A stretch of 64,000 nt of DNA from Litomosoides sigmodontis (lineage: Eukaryota > Nematoda > Chromadorea > Rhabditida > Onchocercidae). Positions 13,299 to 25,608 of this stretch are shown one piece after another; position 1 is the stretch's first letter; each line of letters begins with the position of its first letter. The position numbers and the translations under genes were made by a program. Location: the NCBI GenBank assembly GCA_963070105.1, contig OY718807.1, positions 2,782,501 to 2,846,500 of the forward strand, given 5' to 3'. Below the pieces are notes generated by a model. The model searched no databases and had not been told where the DNA came from. It saw nothing but the letters and a program-made list of their open reading frames with translations.

Positions 13299-14850
13299 TA
13301 TGACGTTCTCCTACGACATATTAGCAATCATAAAGGTTACCGATAAGTGATCGTTCAAATCACTTCATTATCTTCGATGATGTAGCATATATTCATGTAC
13401 GATCAAGTTATTCATTCTGATTCTCGCAAAATTAAAATTACTATGAAAATTAAAACTTTAATACAGCAAAAAGAATTCCATACGAATTTACTAGCGCAAT
13501 CGACGATAATACCCTATCGCTTCTTTTTTGTTGCATAATTTTATGAGGAGGAAGAAAAAAACGAAAAATCTAATAGGTCCTTTTTAATTTCCTTTTTTTT
13601 TGAAATATAAAAATCAGAGCAATTATAGATGAATTTAAAATATCAATTAAATTGTGTTAAAAGATCAAACTCCAAAAAAAAGAAAGTTGGCAATATGTTT
13701 GTTCTTTTTTGCAAATTAATTTACGTAATTATTTTTGAATAAATTTTAAAATTATCAATCAGTATATTGTTAGAACAATTCAATGAAAGAATTTTTTTCA
13801 CAATATAAATTAATCGTTTATTTTCTTTTTCCCCTAAATTTTACGAAATATCGGAGATATTAGCATTACTTACTTCGTTAGTTGAATTAATTAATTAATT
13901 AAAATTTTACTAGAAAGAGGAAAAATGAATGGTAAACTTTGTCCCGTAGTTTTTCTTTTTTTTAACTTTCATTTAAAACTGTTGCATAAATCAACATGTA
14001 CGAATGTAACACAAATTCATTCTCCTCCTCTTCCGTACTGTCAGCAATTGATCATTCCGACAGCAACGGCAATTTATCAATTTGCCTTTTGTTGCACAAC
14101 ATTTTTTAACATTTCGCAATAATTCATTCATCGAGTGACACGCCGTGCGAAAGTACTGCTAACGTCCGTTTCGACAAGCTAAATGTCAATGTTAATTATT
14201 AATTTATTGGAATTCATTTCGTAATTGTGTTTTTTTATGGAAATGAAAAAGAAAGATTTCAAATTTTATTGCATTCGAAATTTTACGCTTTAACATTTGA
14301 AAATTAGCTGATAGCTATTGGAATAAATTTAAATTAAATACTGTCTTCTCATTAGCATATGCAATTAATGATGAATTTGTTAATTGTTACTAAATGAAAT
14401 ACCATCATTACTTATTATTAATATTATCCAAGATTTGTTATTGCTATTAAAATTTATTTTGCAGTCAGTTAATATCTCAAACTATAATTTATGTTTGAAA
14501 TATTCAATTGTATATTGAATTGAATATTAAATTTATTTATTTTAAAGAAAAGAAAGAGAGAGCTAAGGAAGGAGGGGAGGGAGAGAGAAAGGAAGGAGGG
14601 AAAAAGCGGAGAGGGAAGAGAGAAATCGGTCGATGTTTGTTCTCTTCGATGATAAATAGTTCACATTTCCGGTTTTAAAAATATCATCCTTTATTTCAAT
14701 ACGCTCGAATCCGGTTTAGGCAATCGGAATATGTTTGAAGAAAATATCACTAATGGTACTATTTACTATTCACTGCAGCTATGTAAAAGCTAATTCACCC
14801 TTGCATCATACAACAAACACGGCGCTTTACTTTGTTAGCGTCAATTGGAC

Positions 14851-14927
14851 TTATTGATCCATCAAAATTTGCATAAAGGCATATGTGCTTTTACGCTCAT
14901 CGAAGGAATGATAGATGTCGTAGTGAA
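14851..14927 (-). CDS. Weak terminal-exon candidate, minus strand
   Basis: On the minus strand a CTTCTGCAG acceptor at 14928-14936 is followed by 25 codons in phase 1, ending in TAA at 14851-14853. The peptide (HYDIYHSFDERK, then STYAFMQILMDQ) has balanced composition and codons. No partner exon or family was recognised. A frame this short can be open by chance. Confidence 0.2.
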
Positions 14928-15301
14928 CTGCAGAAGTTCGTCACATTTATCTTAGGGAAAGTCTGTATTGAATTAATTCATTTCTGATTTTCTTTCTTCT
15001 CCGTGAAGTATTTCCTGTTTCGCAAAGCATTTCATAATGGAACGAATAAATGAGGAGAAATTAGTGACGCAAAGAAATTAATTTAATCAAATGGATGGAA
15101 TGGGAAAAAAAAGGGAACACACAAAACAAAAAACGATTAAAAGTTAGTGAAGAAATAAAAGTACTCAAAATGAGAGATTTTTTAATTTGAAATAAATTTC
15201 AGAATAAAACAATTAAAGCAGTTTTTTTTTGAAAAAACCATTTATTAATGTTTGCGGTACATGTGAAAAAATTCCTTTCGTCATCATTTAAAAGAACGTG
15301 T

Positions 15302-16074
15302 TGCTGCTGCTGTTGTTGTTGTTATTGTTGTTGTTGTAGTAGTTGTTGTTGTTATTGTTGTTGTTGTTATTGTTGTTGTTGTTATTGTTGTTGTTGTTAT
15401 TGTTGTTGTTGTTATTGTTGTTGTTGTTATTGTTGTTGTTGTTATTGTTGTTGTTGTTATTGTTGTTTTTGTTATTGTTGTTGTTGCTATTGTTGTTTTT
15501 GTTATTGTTGTTGTTATTGTTGTTGTTGTTATTGTTGTTGTTGTTATTGTTGTTGTTGTTATTGTTGTTGTTGTTATTGTTGTTGTTGTTATTGTTGTTG
15601 TTGTTATTGTTGTTGTTGTTATTGTTGTTGTTGTTATTGTTGTTGTTGTTATTGTTGTTGTTGTTATTGTTGTTGTTGTTATTGTTGTTGTTGTTATTGT
15701 TGTTGTTGTTATTGTTGTTGTTGTTATTGTTGTTGTTGTTATCGTTGTTGTTGTTATTGTTGTTGTTGTTATTGTTGTTTTTGTTATTGTTGTTGTTGTT
15801 ATTGTTGTTGTTGTTATTGTTGTTGTTGTTATTGTTGTTGTTGTTATTGTTGTTGTTGTTATTGTTGTTGTTGTTATTGTTGTTGTTGTTATTGTTGTTG
15901 TTGTTATTGTTGTTGTTGTTATTGTTGTTGTTGTTATTGTTGTTGTTGTTATTGTTGTTGTTGTTATTGTTGTTGTTGTTATTGTTGTTGTTGTTATTGT
16001 TGTTGTTGTTATTGTTGTTGTTGTTATTGTTGTTGTTGTTATTGTTGTTGTTGTTATTGTTGTTGTTGTTGTTG
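15302..16074. repeat. 15-bp minisatellite, about 51 copies
   Basis: Tandem 15-mers of the form TTGTTGTTGTTATTG fill the interval. Rare changes (TTT, GCT, TCG, and one 12-bp unit near 15507) interrupt the array. The repeat is itself built from TTG/TTA triplets, so two frames stay open, as poly-Leu and as a CCCCY repeat. Neither is a gene: there is no start context, domain or flanking exon. Strong strand asymmetry (no C on the + strand apart from rare variants). Confidence 0.95.
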
Positions 16075-16575
16075 CAGGAAGAATAAATGCAATTGAATTA
16101 TTGTAATTAGTAATTGAAGAACTGTTCGTGATTGCGGCAGATCACCAATAATCCATTCAGTTTGCTTAATTAATAATTTGAAATAAAATCATTTTTTTGC
16201 ATTTCTCTTTTCTTCCACATTTTTTGCCAAATTATACTTTTCCATAATTTCTTATTTAATTTTATAAAATTGCAATAAAAATGACGAGTAAATTCCCGGG
16301 TGGAAATAAATGATAATGCAAAGGAACGGAGGAGAAACGACGAATTAATTTTAAAAATTGAATTTACACTTTAATAATTTAAATTAAGCCTTGCATGAAT
16401 ATTCAGTTCGTCAACATATTTTCCCTCAACATATTTTACTTACAGTATCCGTGAATTAAATGAATTGTTTTAGCTTTCCACATTCAACGAACAAAATTTC
16501 GTCATAAAATTAATATTTGAATATCAGAAAATTGTTGTAGTTGTCATTTATTCGATGGTAATTTGCATTCAGTGG

Positions 16576-16627
16576 ACGAAGAGGTGGACAATGAAGAGGT
16601 CAAAGACGCAAAGCATGCGCGGAAGTA
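16576..16627 (+). CDS. Weak exon candidate
   Basis: A TTTGCATTCAG acceptor precedes an acidic open stretch (VDEEVDNEEVKDAKHAR), followed by a GTACGC donor-like site. GC content is locally raised. The longer frame downstream runs into low-complexity sequence with CA/TG runs. Family not recognised; could be chance. Confidence 0.2.
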
Positions 16628-16870
16628 CGCTTCAGCTTGTTCCACTCATTCAATTTACACTCCTCTCTTTCCTTCTTGGACAATTTTTAATTTCTCATAT
16701 GTTCATCCATGTATGTGTGTGCGTGTACGTGACGTGTATGTGTGGGTGTGCACACATATCCACCCCTTCCACTCGTCAATGACATCCAACCCTTTCTCCT
16801 CAATCACTTCAAAATCCATCTCTTTCATACTACTATAATGCCTTGGATAGTAATATCTCATTGATGAACA

Positions 16871-16954
16871 CAATTGCGCATTATGTTTCTCTCTCTCTCC
16901 CCTTCTCTCTCTCTCTACCTCTCCTTTATTAGAGAAAGACATAATGCGCAATTG
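16871..16954. repeat. Inverted repeat flanking a CT tract
   Basis: The arm CAATTGCGCATTATGT (16871-16886) is repeated perfectly in inverse orientation at 16939-16954. Partial pairing continues inward through CT/GA bases. The 52-bp loop is mostly CT-rich. Confidence 0.85.
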
Positions 16955-17818
16955 GCGCAATTGTTAAAGGAACAATTGAGAAAAAAGAAGAAGTGAAAGG
17001 AAAATGGATAAAAGGGAAAGAGTAAAAAAAAAAGAGGTGAACAAAAATGAATAAGGAAGGAGCGCAAGAAAGGATGAAAATGTTTTAAATTAATGAAATC
17101 ACTAAGCAAAAAAAAAAATTTCACTTGAAAATATTAAAAAATACTTCATGCTAAAAAGAGAGGAATAAAGAACAAGCTACGAAGAGAGAGGGAGAGAGAG
17201 AGAGAGGAAGAGCGAGTAATATATTCTAACATTTGAAATTCATCGTTTTGCTCTATTTTCTTCTATGTTTGAATAACAAAATTTCATCAAATAGACACGA
17301 TGTATTGTGATATGTATGGGCAATAAATTGAAATTTGTTAATTTTAACCGTAAAATTTCCTGACAGAAATTTCACAATTATTCACGTAAAACACGATAAT
17401 TAAATGTTACATTCAATTATTCTTTCTGCAACTGAACTAAACGATTGAATTAATTAATTGCTAAATTATCCAACGTGTAATTTCCAAACTTTTCACATTT
17501 ACAAAAGTGATATATTGCGAAATCGAGCGATGGAGGGAGAGAGAGAGTCGTAAATGAGCTTTTCTCATACAAAAAAACTTTTAACATTCATTTCAATTCC
17601 ATTCCTTTATGTCAGACAATTAAATTATTAAATCATACGTCATCAACCTATAAACAGTTATTAATATTTTCAGTTCGAACTGCACCTTATATGTTTACTT
17701 TCCATTATCAAATATTCAAATTATTGATTTTTAGCAAGCATTAATTTGCATTTTAAAAGCTACCTTCTAAGAATTACCAGTAATGCATCCCTCCGCGGCA
17801 GTTATCAATTCCTGATAG

Positions 17819-17847
17819 ATTACTACCGTACGGTGTACGGTAGTAAT
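17819..17847. repeat. 13-bp perfect hairpin
   Basis: The arms ATTACTACCGTAC and GTACGGTAGTAAT flank a 3-base loop. The stem has unusually high GC for its setting. There is no T run after it and no adjacent gene. Confidence 0.85.
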
Positions 17848-20800
17848 AATGCATAGGGAAATAGCAATTATATTATCAAACATACATAACATAATGGTAC
17901 CATCACTGCTACTACCTTTACTACCATTTTCTCACCGATATAACCATTCTGGTACCTCTTCATACAAAACACACATATCGTTTGCAGATTAGATCAAATT
18001 ACATTCATGTACACACAAGTACTAATCACTCTTAACTGTAGATAAATTTACTGAAGTGTACTAAATTCTCTTTTAACCCTCTCTCTCTCTCTCCCTCTTA
18101 CATTAATTTTTTTATTTACATTCATTACCTTTTCTTCTTTCAACGAAAAAAGGGAGTATTTTTTTTTTGTAATTCTAAAAATTAGCAAAAATTAAATTTC
18201 AAAATGAATGCATACAATAATAATTCTCAAACGATAATTATTATCAATTTAAATTTAAATTTTTTAAATCGCAATGAAATTTTAATTGCTACAATCATAG
18301 AAATCATATAAAAATTTCACAAATTTTAAAAATCATACGAAAAGTTGAAAAAAAAATTTATATTTGTAAAAATTTTAATTTTTCAACGAATAAAAGGAAT
18401 ATTGTTGCAAAATTGATTGAGAAATGACAAAATCTTTCCACTTTTCCTTATATATTTCAATTAATTAATAAAAAATTATTTTATGGGAAAGTTTAAAACT
18501 TTAAAAGTTAGCATTTTTACGTTTTGATTTTTTTTTTGTTTTTAATAAAATTTTCATTTCCCAAGATGTTGTAAAAGTTTATGGTAGCATAAAGATTTGC
18601 TACGATAAGCTCAATCATCCATTTTCATCAATGAATTTTTATCGTTGTATTTTCAGCCTCTTTACTGCGGCGCAATTTAACCTTTGCATTAAAATTTCTT
18701 TATGTTTGCTTGTGTGATTTATTCAAAGCGATATTTTTGAATAAATTCTCCCGAAGATCATACTACAATTACAATTGAAATTTATGAAAATTTAAAAAAA
18801 AATTCTAATATACTGAAATGGTGCAGTCTTACCGACCAATAACGATTTTATACATCTTGGAAAGAGAAACATCAAACCTTCTCTTTCTCTCTCTCTTTTA
18901 AATTCTGATAGCATTAAATTATTTGAAAATTAAAAAAATTTTTTAATTAAAAAGGATGTAGTAATTGGAGGAAAATGAATTGTAAAATAAATTATCGTTG
19001 AAATGAATGTTCACTCATTAGAGCTAAAACTAACTAACTAATAGGATTGATTGTACTGACTGGGATGGATGGGATTTGGACAGAAGCAATTGACAAATGA
19101 GAGAAGAAATTAAATTGAATTAAAATGAAATGAATTGAATTGAATTCAGATGGTAATAGGATTATCGAGAATACTATAATTAACATCATCACATGTTGCT
19201 TCACTTCGCTCATTCATTCATTCAAATGCATCTAATTGACTAAGGCCAAAGGGCCTCTACCATAACTTACTTTTATGTAAACAATAATTTATTTCAATTT
19301 TCTCATTTTTATCTAAAATTTCAAGAGGGAATTGATAAATGTAATGAGGATGAAAATAAGCAAAAGGACTTAGCAGTAGTAGAAAGGCAGAAGGAGAGGG
19401 AGAGAGAGAGAGAGAGAAATAATGGAGGGAAAATTAACGAAAATGGGTTTTCTTTTTTCGAGTAAAAAAAATATTTCCATTTCTTTTTTCGTTTGAAATA
19501 ATTTCAAAGAATGAATTTCTGAAAATTCGCTCAATTATTAATAAATATTGCAGTATTTTTCTTTCGTAAAAGAATACGAAAAGTTTTGATAAGTGAATGA
19601 TCGAGGAACGAGTAACAATGATTTTGATAAATTTTGGAAATGATACAAAATGCTCATTATCATCATAAATTTAAAATAATTTATTAGTTTGACTAAAATT
19701 AGTTTCTATTGTTAGTTGCTTTTTAAAGTTTCGTAATTCAATTTTTAGCTAAATTTTTACTTTTTGTAAATTGTAGAAATTTCATTAAAAATTTTCCAAT
19801 ATTGTACACGTTTTATTTCATGATATTTTTGCTTTTTAGCCATTCTACTTCTCGTTTCATTCGTCAAATTTTATTAAAATTTTTTCCACCAGCATAGAAC
19901 GTTTTATACTAATAGTTCAGGATTAAATTACAGTGGAAGATTAGAAATGGAATTTCACACTTAGAGAATGCTTTCTGACTTCTACGATTAACCTTAAGTT
20001 CGGCTGATACGACGTTTGATTGAAAAATGGAAAAACGAAAGGACGGTAACGTTTACAGTAACAATTCAAAATTAACTTAAAGACAAAAATCCATTTTATG
20101 AAAGATAACAGTAATGGAAGAAATATGATGAAATACAAATTAATTTTTAAAATGCACTTTAGCCAAATTTAACAATTTCATTTTAAACATTTAAAAAAGC
20201 AACAAAAAGTTTACTTCAATTAAATTGCAAATCATTTCCCATTCAAATTTCATCTTATAAATTTGACAATGTCATCATTTCAGGTGCAAAAAAAAGGAAC
20301 GAATCATTAGGTATACATGGAGCGGAATAATAGGTCATGGGACGAAAGCGCCTTTTAAATGCAAGAGGAGAAAAACGATCGTAGGGAAGATTTTTTGCAT
20401 ATTGAAATATTTCATTGTACGATGAATGCTTTTGACGTTTTATTGTACGAAGAATATGCAGGATATCTTATTGTATGAGAAATTATTGAGTGAGTATTAA
20501 CGGCACACATACATAAGTTATAAAAATATCATAATTCATTATTGATTTACTTTTACTTCTAACTATCAGTAAATCAATCACATATATTAAAATAATTATT
20601 CTCCAACATTCAATCCGAAAAATTAAATTTTTATTGATTGATTTAGATTTACATTCTTGATTTTTTTTTTGTTTCTAAGTTTACTGTAATCGGCGGGAAC
20701 AGAATTTTGTAATATTTTACTAAAATTTAAACTTACTTAATGGAATTGTTCATGCGACACTGTTGCTTTCGCAAAGTAAATTTTAATGAAATAAGAAAAA

Positions 20801-21753
20801 ACTTTAATATTTAAATTTGGAAGGAAAAAATATTGAACTTTCATTTAATAATTCTACCATTAACTGCAAACCTTTACTCTTATATTGAACAATATTAATG
20901 CACTTTATTGCTGATTATTTGTAAAATTATTTCGTTTTGAATTGTATTCAAAGGAAAAAAAATTTTCTTCGATATCAATTTTAATCTTTTTTTTTGAAGT
21001 GCCGACTATTTTCATCAATTGTCACCGAACGCATAATTGTTTCATTTTATACCAATAAAAAAAACCCTTTGAACTTATCATCTGAACTTTAATGTCGCTA
21101 TTTTTCATCTCATCATCATCTGATAATTGAGCCGACTGTACGAGAGAAAGAGAGATAAAGATGAAAGAAGAGTTTTAAAAAGTGGGGAGGAAAAAGAAAG
21201 GTAAAAAATGTTTGGAGAAGGTAAAAGAGGCCAATTATATATGGTAAAAAGAGAACTGAATAATACTGACGCTTTCTTCTAGTTCTTTTTTTTTTAAATC
21301 TAACCATTCAATATTTTTGAAAAAGAAAGAAGAGAAGAAAAGAAAGGAATGAAAAGTGGATAATTTTTGAGGTGTGGAATAGAAAAAAGAAAAGGGTCCC
21401 TTTTTTATCCTTTGTATATATCAATCAAAAAATTTCTCTCTCTGTCTCTCTCTCTCTCTCTGTCTTTCCTTTTTTCCCAAATAATACAATGCAATTGAAA
21501 GAAGCAGAAAATTGAGCGGAAATAATTTGCCTATGTTTAATTCTCATAACGGTACACAAAGGGATGAAAAGAATGAATGGAAATGGTTAGATAAATGAAA
21601 TGAAATGATGATAATGAGCAGTGCACAGTATCATTTCTTTTTTCTCTCTTTTTTAAAAAAAAATTTAATTTGAAAAACTTCTTTAAAATGTAAATTAAAA
21701 AAGTGGAAATCAGCTAAGTGAAAATTATTTAAAACTAATTGGAATGAGAAAAG

Positions 21754-22055
21754 AAATGATGATCGAAATATATATATATATAATATTCTTGATAGCGATA
21801 GCATAACATACGTATGTATAAATATAAATATAAATATAAATATAAATATAAATATAAATATAAATATAAATATAAATATAAATATAAATATAAATATAAA
21901 TATAAATATAAATATAAATATAAATATAAATATAAATATAAATATAAATATAAATACAAATATAAATACAAATATAAATACAAATATAAATACAAATATA
22001 AATATAAATATATATATGTTATCGCTATCAAGAATAATGATTATAATCATCATTT
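21754..22055. repeat. Foldback element enclosing an AAATAT array
   Basis: A ~190-bp array of the hexamer AAATAT (about 21817-22010) is bracketed by inverted repeats. The inner arms are 21785-21810 and 22015-22035. They share ATTCTTGATAGCGAT plus AACATA, with a 5-base insertion in the left arm. Outer arms AAATGATGAT at 21754-21763 and its complement at 22046-22055 extend the symmetry. The right end of the array alternates ATAAAT and ACAAAT, giving a 12-bp higher-order unit. The architecture resembles a miniature foldback element with an expanded internal repeat. I could not identify a clear target-site duplication. Confidence 0.75.
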
Positions 22056-23391
22056 TTGATGATGAGAGGTAGTTTTGTTTGTTATCAGTGGAACTTTATC
22101 GACTAGCATAGTTCTGTGGAATAAAATACACTACAAGATAGGTAACGATGACCACGGATAGCATTTATCATCTGCCTAGCACGATGAAAATTTCGTAGAT
22201 ATAATCATATAAATTCATAAATTCATAAAAGCGATATGTTTAAATTTTTACTTAATTAATAAAATCTATCAAGTAAATGCTAGAAATGGAATTTTCGTTC
22301 ATTCTATTCAGAGTTCGCTTTCTCCTCTTTTTTTCAAAAAAAAAAAATCCTTTAGTACAAAGAAATTGGTGTGCAAAAAAAAAATGCATTTTGTATTTAT
22401 TTTATAGCTCTAACTAGCAAAATTATCATCCATCGATCGATCATTTCAGAATTCTACAACTGAATTGATGAAACTATAAACGTTTTCCGAAATGAGTCCC
22501 ACAACAACATTCCATAGCTAGCAAAGATATATGACATTCGCGTATGCAAGAAGAGAATTTTCTAATAAATGCAAATAGGTATGAAATGAGTGAAGAAGGA
22601 AAAGATATAAAATTTGCATTTAAAACAAGAACAAAAGAAAGCTTTTTTTATAAGACAGTATACATTTGGTGTGCTAAACTAAAACAATACTGAAATAACT
22701 ATTTGAAATAGTTAGAATTACTTACGTTTTAAATTATTGATAATTTGCTAAATTACTAATTGCTAAATTTGAGAAAATTTGCTAAATTAATTGATAAAAT
22801 TAAGTAGAAATGAAAATCAATCATTTATCACATCTCTCTCTCTCTCTCTCGATGAATAGCTGAAAAGTAGGAAGGAATTCGTTTGTTTTTCTTTTCTTCT
22901 AATTTACATTCAAATCATTTTAGGATTATAATTTTACGTGTATGTGAATGCGTACGTAAGCAAGAGTGATAGGTATTACAGGTAAGTGATATGCACGTAA
23001 GCAAGAAAATATTCAAATTGAAGGAGAAAAAGATAGAGTGGTGGCAGAGCAGAAAATTATTATAAATGATGACACTTTTCTTAAATGGATTTTAAAAAAA
23101 AATTTTTTTTTTGCAATTTTACAAACACAAACAGAGCACATTCCATTCCGCTTTTCCTCCTTCTCTTTTTTGTGATAGGCAAATTAGGATGTATCTAATT
23201 GGAATTGGAACAGAAAATTGGAATAGAAATCAATGTACACTTATAATATATATGTACAGAAATGTATGCATAATTTTTCATACTTCATTTCTTGTCTATT
23301 ATTCTCGGAATGTATAGGTAAGCAGGAGGATTGATGTTTGCTCATTTTACCAATCAAAATATTTCAATTCATTCTTTCAGCTACAAATCAT
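22056..23391. other. 3' flank of the kinase gene
   Basis: AT-rich sequence with a short CT tract at 22833-22850. I see no coding exon. It should include the 3' UTR of the minus-strand Aurora gene. Confidence 0.5.
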
Positions 23392-25590
23392 TCACTCATT
23401 CAATTCCACGTTGCTCTGTTTTGTGAGCATTTCCGCAATCCAATAATGCTTGAGAACATCTGCCAACGGTAAACGTTTCATTGGATCTTTTTGAAGAAGC
23501 TGAAAATTCTTCGACTAAAAATAGGAAAAAGAAATTTTTTGGGAAATTGTTCCAAACAAACAAAAAAAAAACCGATCATTTATGATAAATGCAAATTAAG
23601 TCATTTGTTTTTCCTTATTTTAAAAAATGTTTTATTAATTTTGCTAAAATGCTTACCTTTTTTCCCGTTTCTTTAAACACAAAATGTATTTGCAATGAAA
23701 AATGTTTAAAATTAAAATAAGCTACAATTTATTTTCGTTTAAAATTTTAAATTAACTAAACTGATAACAACTGTTAGATTGGAATAAGATTTACATGACG
23801 AAAAGAAAGAAGTGAATTAAGAACAAACGGATGATATGAGATGTTTTGCACCAATTGGTACACTATCCGGTATTGTATATTTACAGTTTCGAATATTGTA
23901 CAGCGTGAGTTCCACCGTCTGAAATATTCACTAGCAAAAAAAGCCGATACGTCGATTAAATTTAAATGCAAAATAAGCTACAGTTTATTTTCATTCCAAA
24001 TTTAAAATTTATTACACTGATAAAAATTGCTAAATTGGAATAAGACATAGTAGACTTTGTAATACAATTAATATACCATATATGAGCTATCATATCTCAC
24101 TCCGATCATTCATTGTCTATTAATTCACCTATTAATAAATTCAGTATTAGTACGTTCTCTTAAATGTACTCAGTAGAGATACGGTAGCTTCAAATGCTCA
24201 CCTTGGCTTCAAATGCTGGTTTACCAACTAGGAATTCATATAACATAACACCCAGTGACCAATTATCAACTTTCAAACCGTGCGTTTTATCAGGTGCTAC
24301 TTCTGGTGCTAAGTAATCCAACGTACCACATACGGTGTTTCGTCTGAAAAGGAGAAGAGAGGGACGCTTCCTAAAAGATTTCATGAAATATGACAATTTT
24401 AATTAATGCTGAAATAGATAAGCAGTTAATGTGAACTAAATGAAACATGCAATTTGAAAGTTTTCCCTCAATGATTTACAAGGAGAAATTAAATTGGTTG
24501 CATTTAAAAGCTATTAAAAAAAAAAGTTTTCCGAACAACTGGAAATTTTAATGTACTGAATAATGACAGTTAAAATTAGTAAAATTTTGAGAGTAATGCA
24601 ATAATTGTAGGTTACTACCTTGACGATGGTTCATGCACCGACCATCCGAAATCGGATATTTTCAAAACATTTCGTGCGCTAATTAAAACATTTTCAGGTT
24701 TTAAATCTCGATGTATCACTTTCTTCTGTTGACAGTACTCCATCGCTGATGCTAGTTGATACATATATTTAGCAGCTAATTCAGGTGGAAATGTTTTCAT
24801 CTGAATGGAATTTTCACTTCTACCTACCTCTATCAATAAAATGAAAATGAAATTTGCATTGATGTTGTTAATTTAAAAATGACAAACTATGAAATAGCCA
24901 TGTCAACGTTGAAGGTATAAATAAAAATGTGAACAAGATCGGTTGAACTTCAAATAGTCCATCGATACCACTTGAAGTTGCTGATAGAGATTTCCCTTAG
25001 GTGCAAATTCTAACACCAAATAAACGCGATCATCATCATGAAAATAGCCGTACAAGCGAAGGATATTTGGATGTCTAAATTTAAATTTAAAAATTTTCTC
25101 AATTTTGTAACATAATTGAATAATAACGGAAAATGTTCCTTTCTTATCACAAACTTACTCCTATCAACTCATAGCAATTTTTTATTTTAATAAAAAATAA
25201 ACAAGCATCAAACAAAAGTACTGAAAGCATTTCGCATCTCCTCCTCTACCTTTCTTATTAGTTATGCAAAATTGATGCAGTTAATATATCACATAAAAAT
25301 ATTGATTGTCTCATCTACCTTAAATGGTACTGAATTTCAATCTCACGTCGTAATTGCAATTTCAAATTACTTTCCTCCAGTTGTGATTTGTATACAACTT
25401 TAATAGCAACGACAAATTTGGATTCAATTTCTCGAGCCAAATATACATTTCCAAATCTACCTTTACCCAACGGTCGGCCAATTTCAAAATCATCCAATGC
25501 CCATTCACGAGTTTTTGGTCGTGAATTAGTAATGGCACAAAGTTTTTCAAACTTATTAGCAATATCGTCACTTGTTGACTGTTCATCCAT
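23392..25590 (-). CDS. air-2: Aurora-family serine/threonine kinase
   Basis: Six exons join in phase: 25590-25319, 25074-24972, 24827-24619, 24343-24202, 23918-23829 and 23499-23392 (TGA), giving 307 aa, close to the size of C. elegans AIR-2. The kinase domain starts at about residue 34. Visible are the glycine loop GKGRFG (42-47), VAIK lysine 64, HRDLKPEN (164-171), the Aurora-type DFGWSVH (184-190) and the activation loop [17 protein letters not shown] with Thr198. Aurora kinases phosphorylate mitotic chromosome, centromere and spindle targets. The short N-terminal arm and length favour the B type, but A against B cannot be settled by eye. The fifth exon is diverged ([11 protein letters not shown] where Aurora has a T..ETY.RI motif) but recovers with YTIPD and GAKHLIS. 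An acceptor at 25598-25599, 8 nt before ATG, suggests trans-splicing. The boundary of exon 3 is the least certain. Confidence 0.9.
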
Positions 25591-25597
25591 GGAATTC

Positions 25598-25608
25598 CTG
25601 TAAATAGA
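25598..25608 (-). promoter_or_regulatory. Likely spliced-leader acceptor of the Aurora gene
   Basis: On the minus strand CTATTTACAG lies just 8 nt before the ATG. In nematodes such a site is typically used for SL trans-splicing; a 5' UTR intron is the alternative. Confidence 0.5.

Larger units (their letters stand above)
5745..15301. other. Gene-free stretch
   Basis: No gene is supported. There are small repeats: a GATAT pentamer at 7844-7865, CTTCAA hexamers at 9881-9907, diverged GGATGGATGAA-type duplications at 9070-9175, and a C11-T-C14 tract at 13273-13298. Purine-rich GA tracts lie around 12290-12330, 13100-13140 and 14560-14620. One exon-like patch sits on the minus strand at 14851-14927. 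Confidence 0.55.
16075..21753. other. Gene-free stretch with CT/GA tracts and hairpins
   Basis: No gene is supported. It contains several CT or GA tracts, an inverted repeat around a CT tract at 16871-16954, and a 13-bp hairpin at 17819-17847. A weak exon candidate lies at 16576-16627. Confidence 0.6.

Noticed and set aside
15302..16074. Regular array considered as CRISPR-like
   Set aside because: The unit is 15 bp with no spacers, in a eukaryotic setting.
15248..16096. 282-residue open frame rich in CCCCY and a poly-Leu frame
   Set aside because: Both are translations of the 15-bp minisatellite. There is no unique sequence, splice context or domain.
21631..22059. Open frames of alternating Tyr/Lys, Tyr/Leu or Ile/Phe
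   Set aside because: They are translations of the AAATAT hexamer array on both strands.
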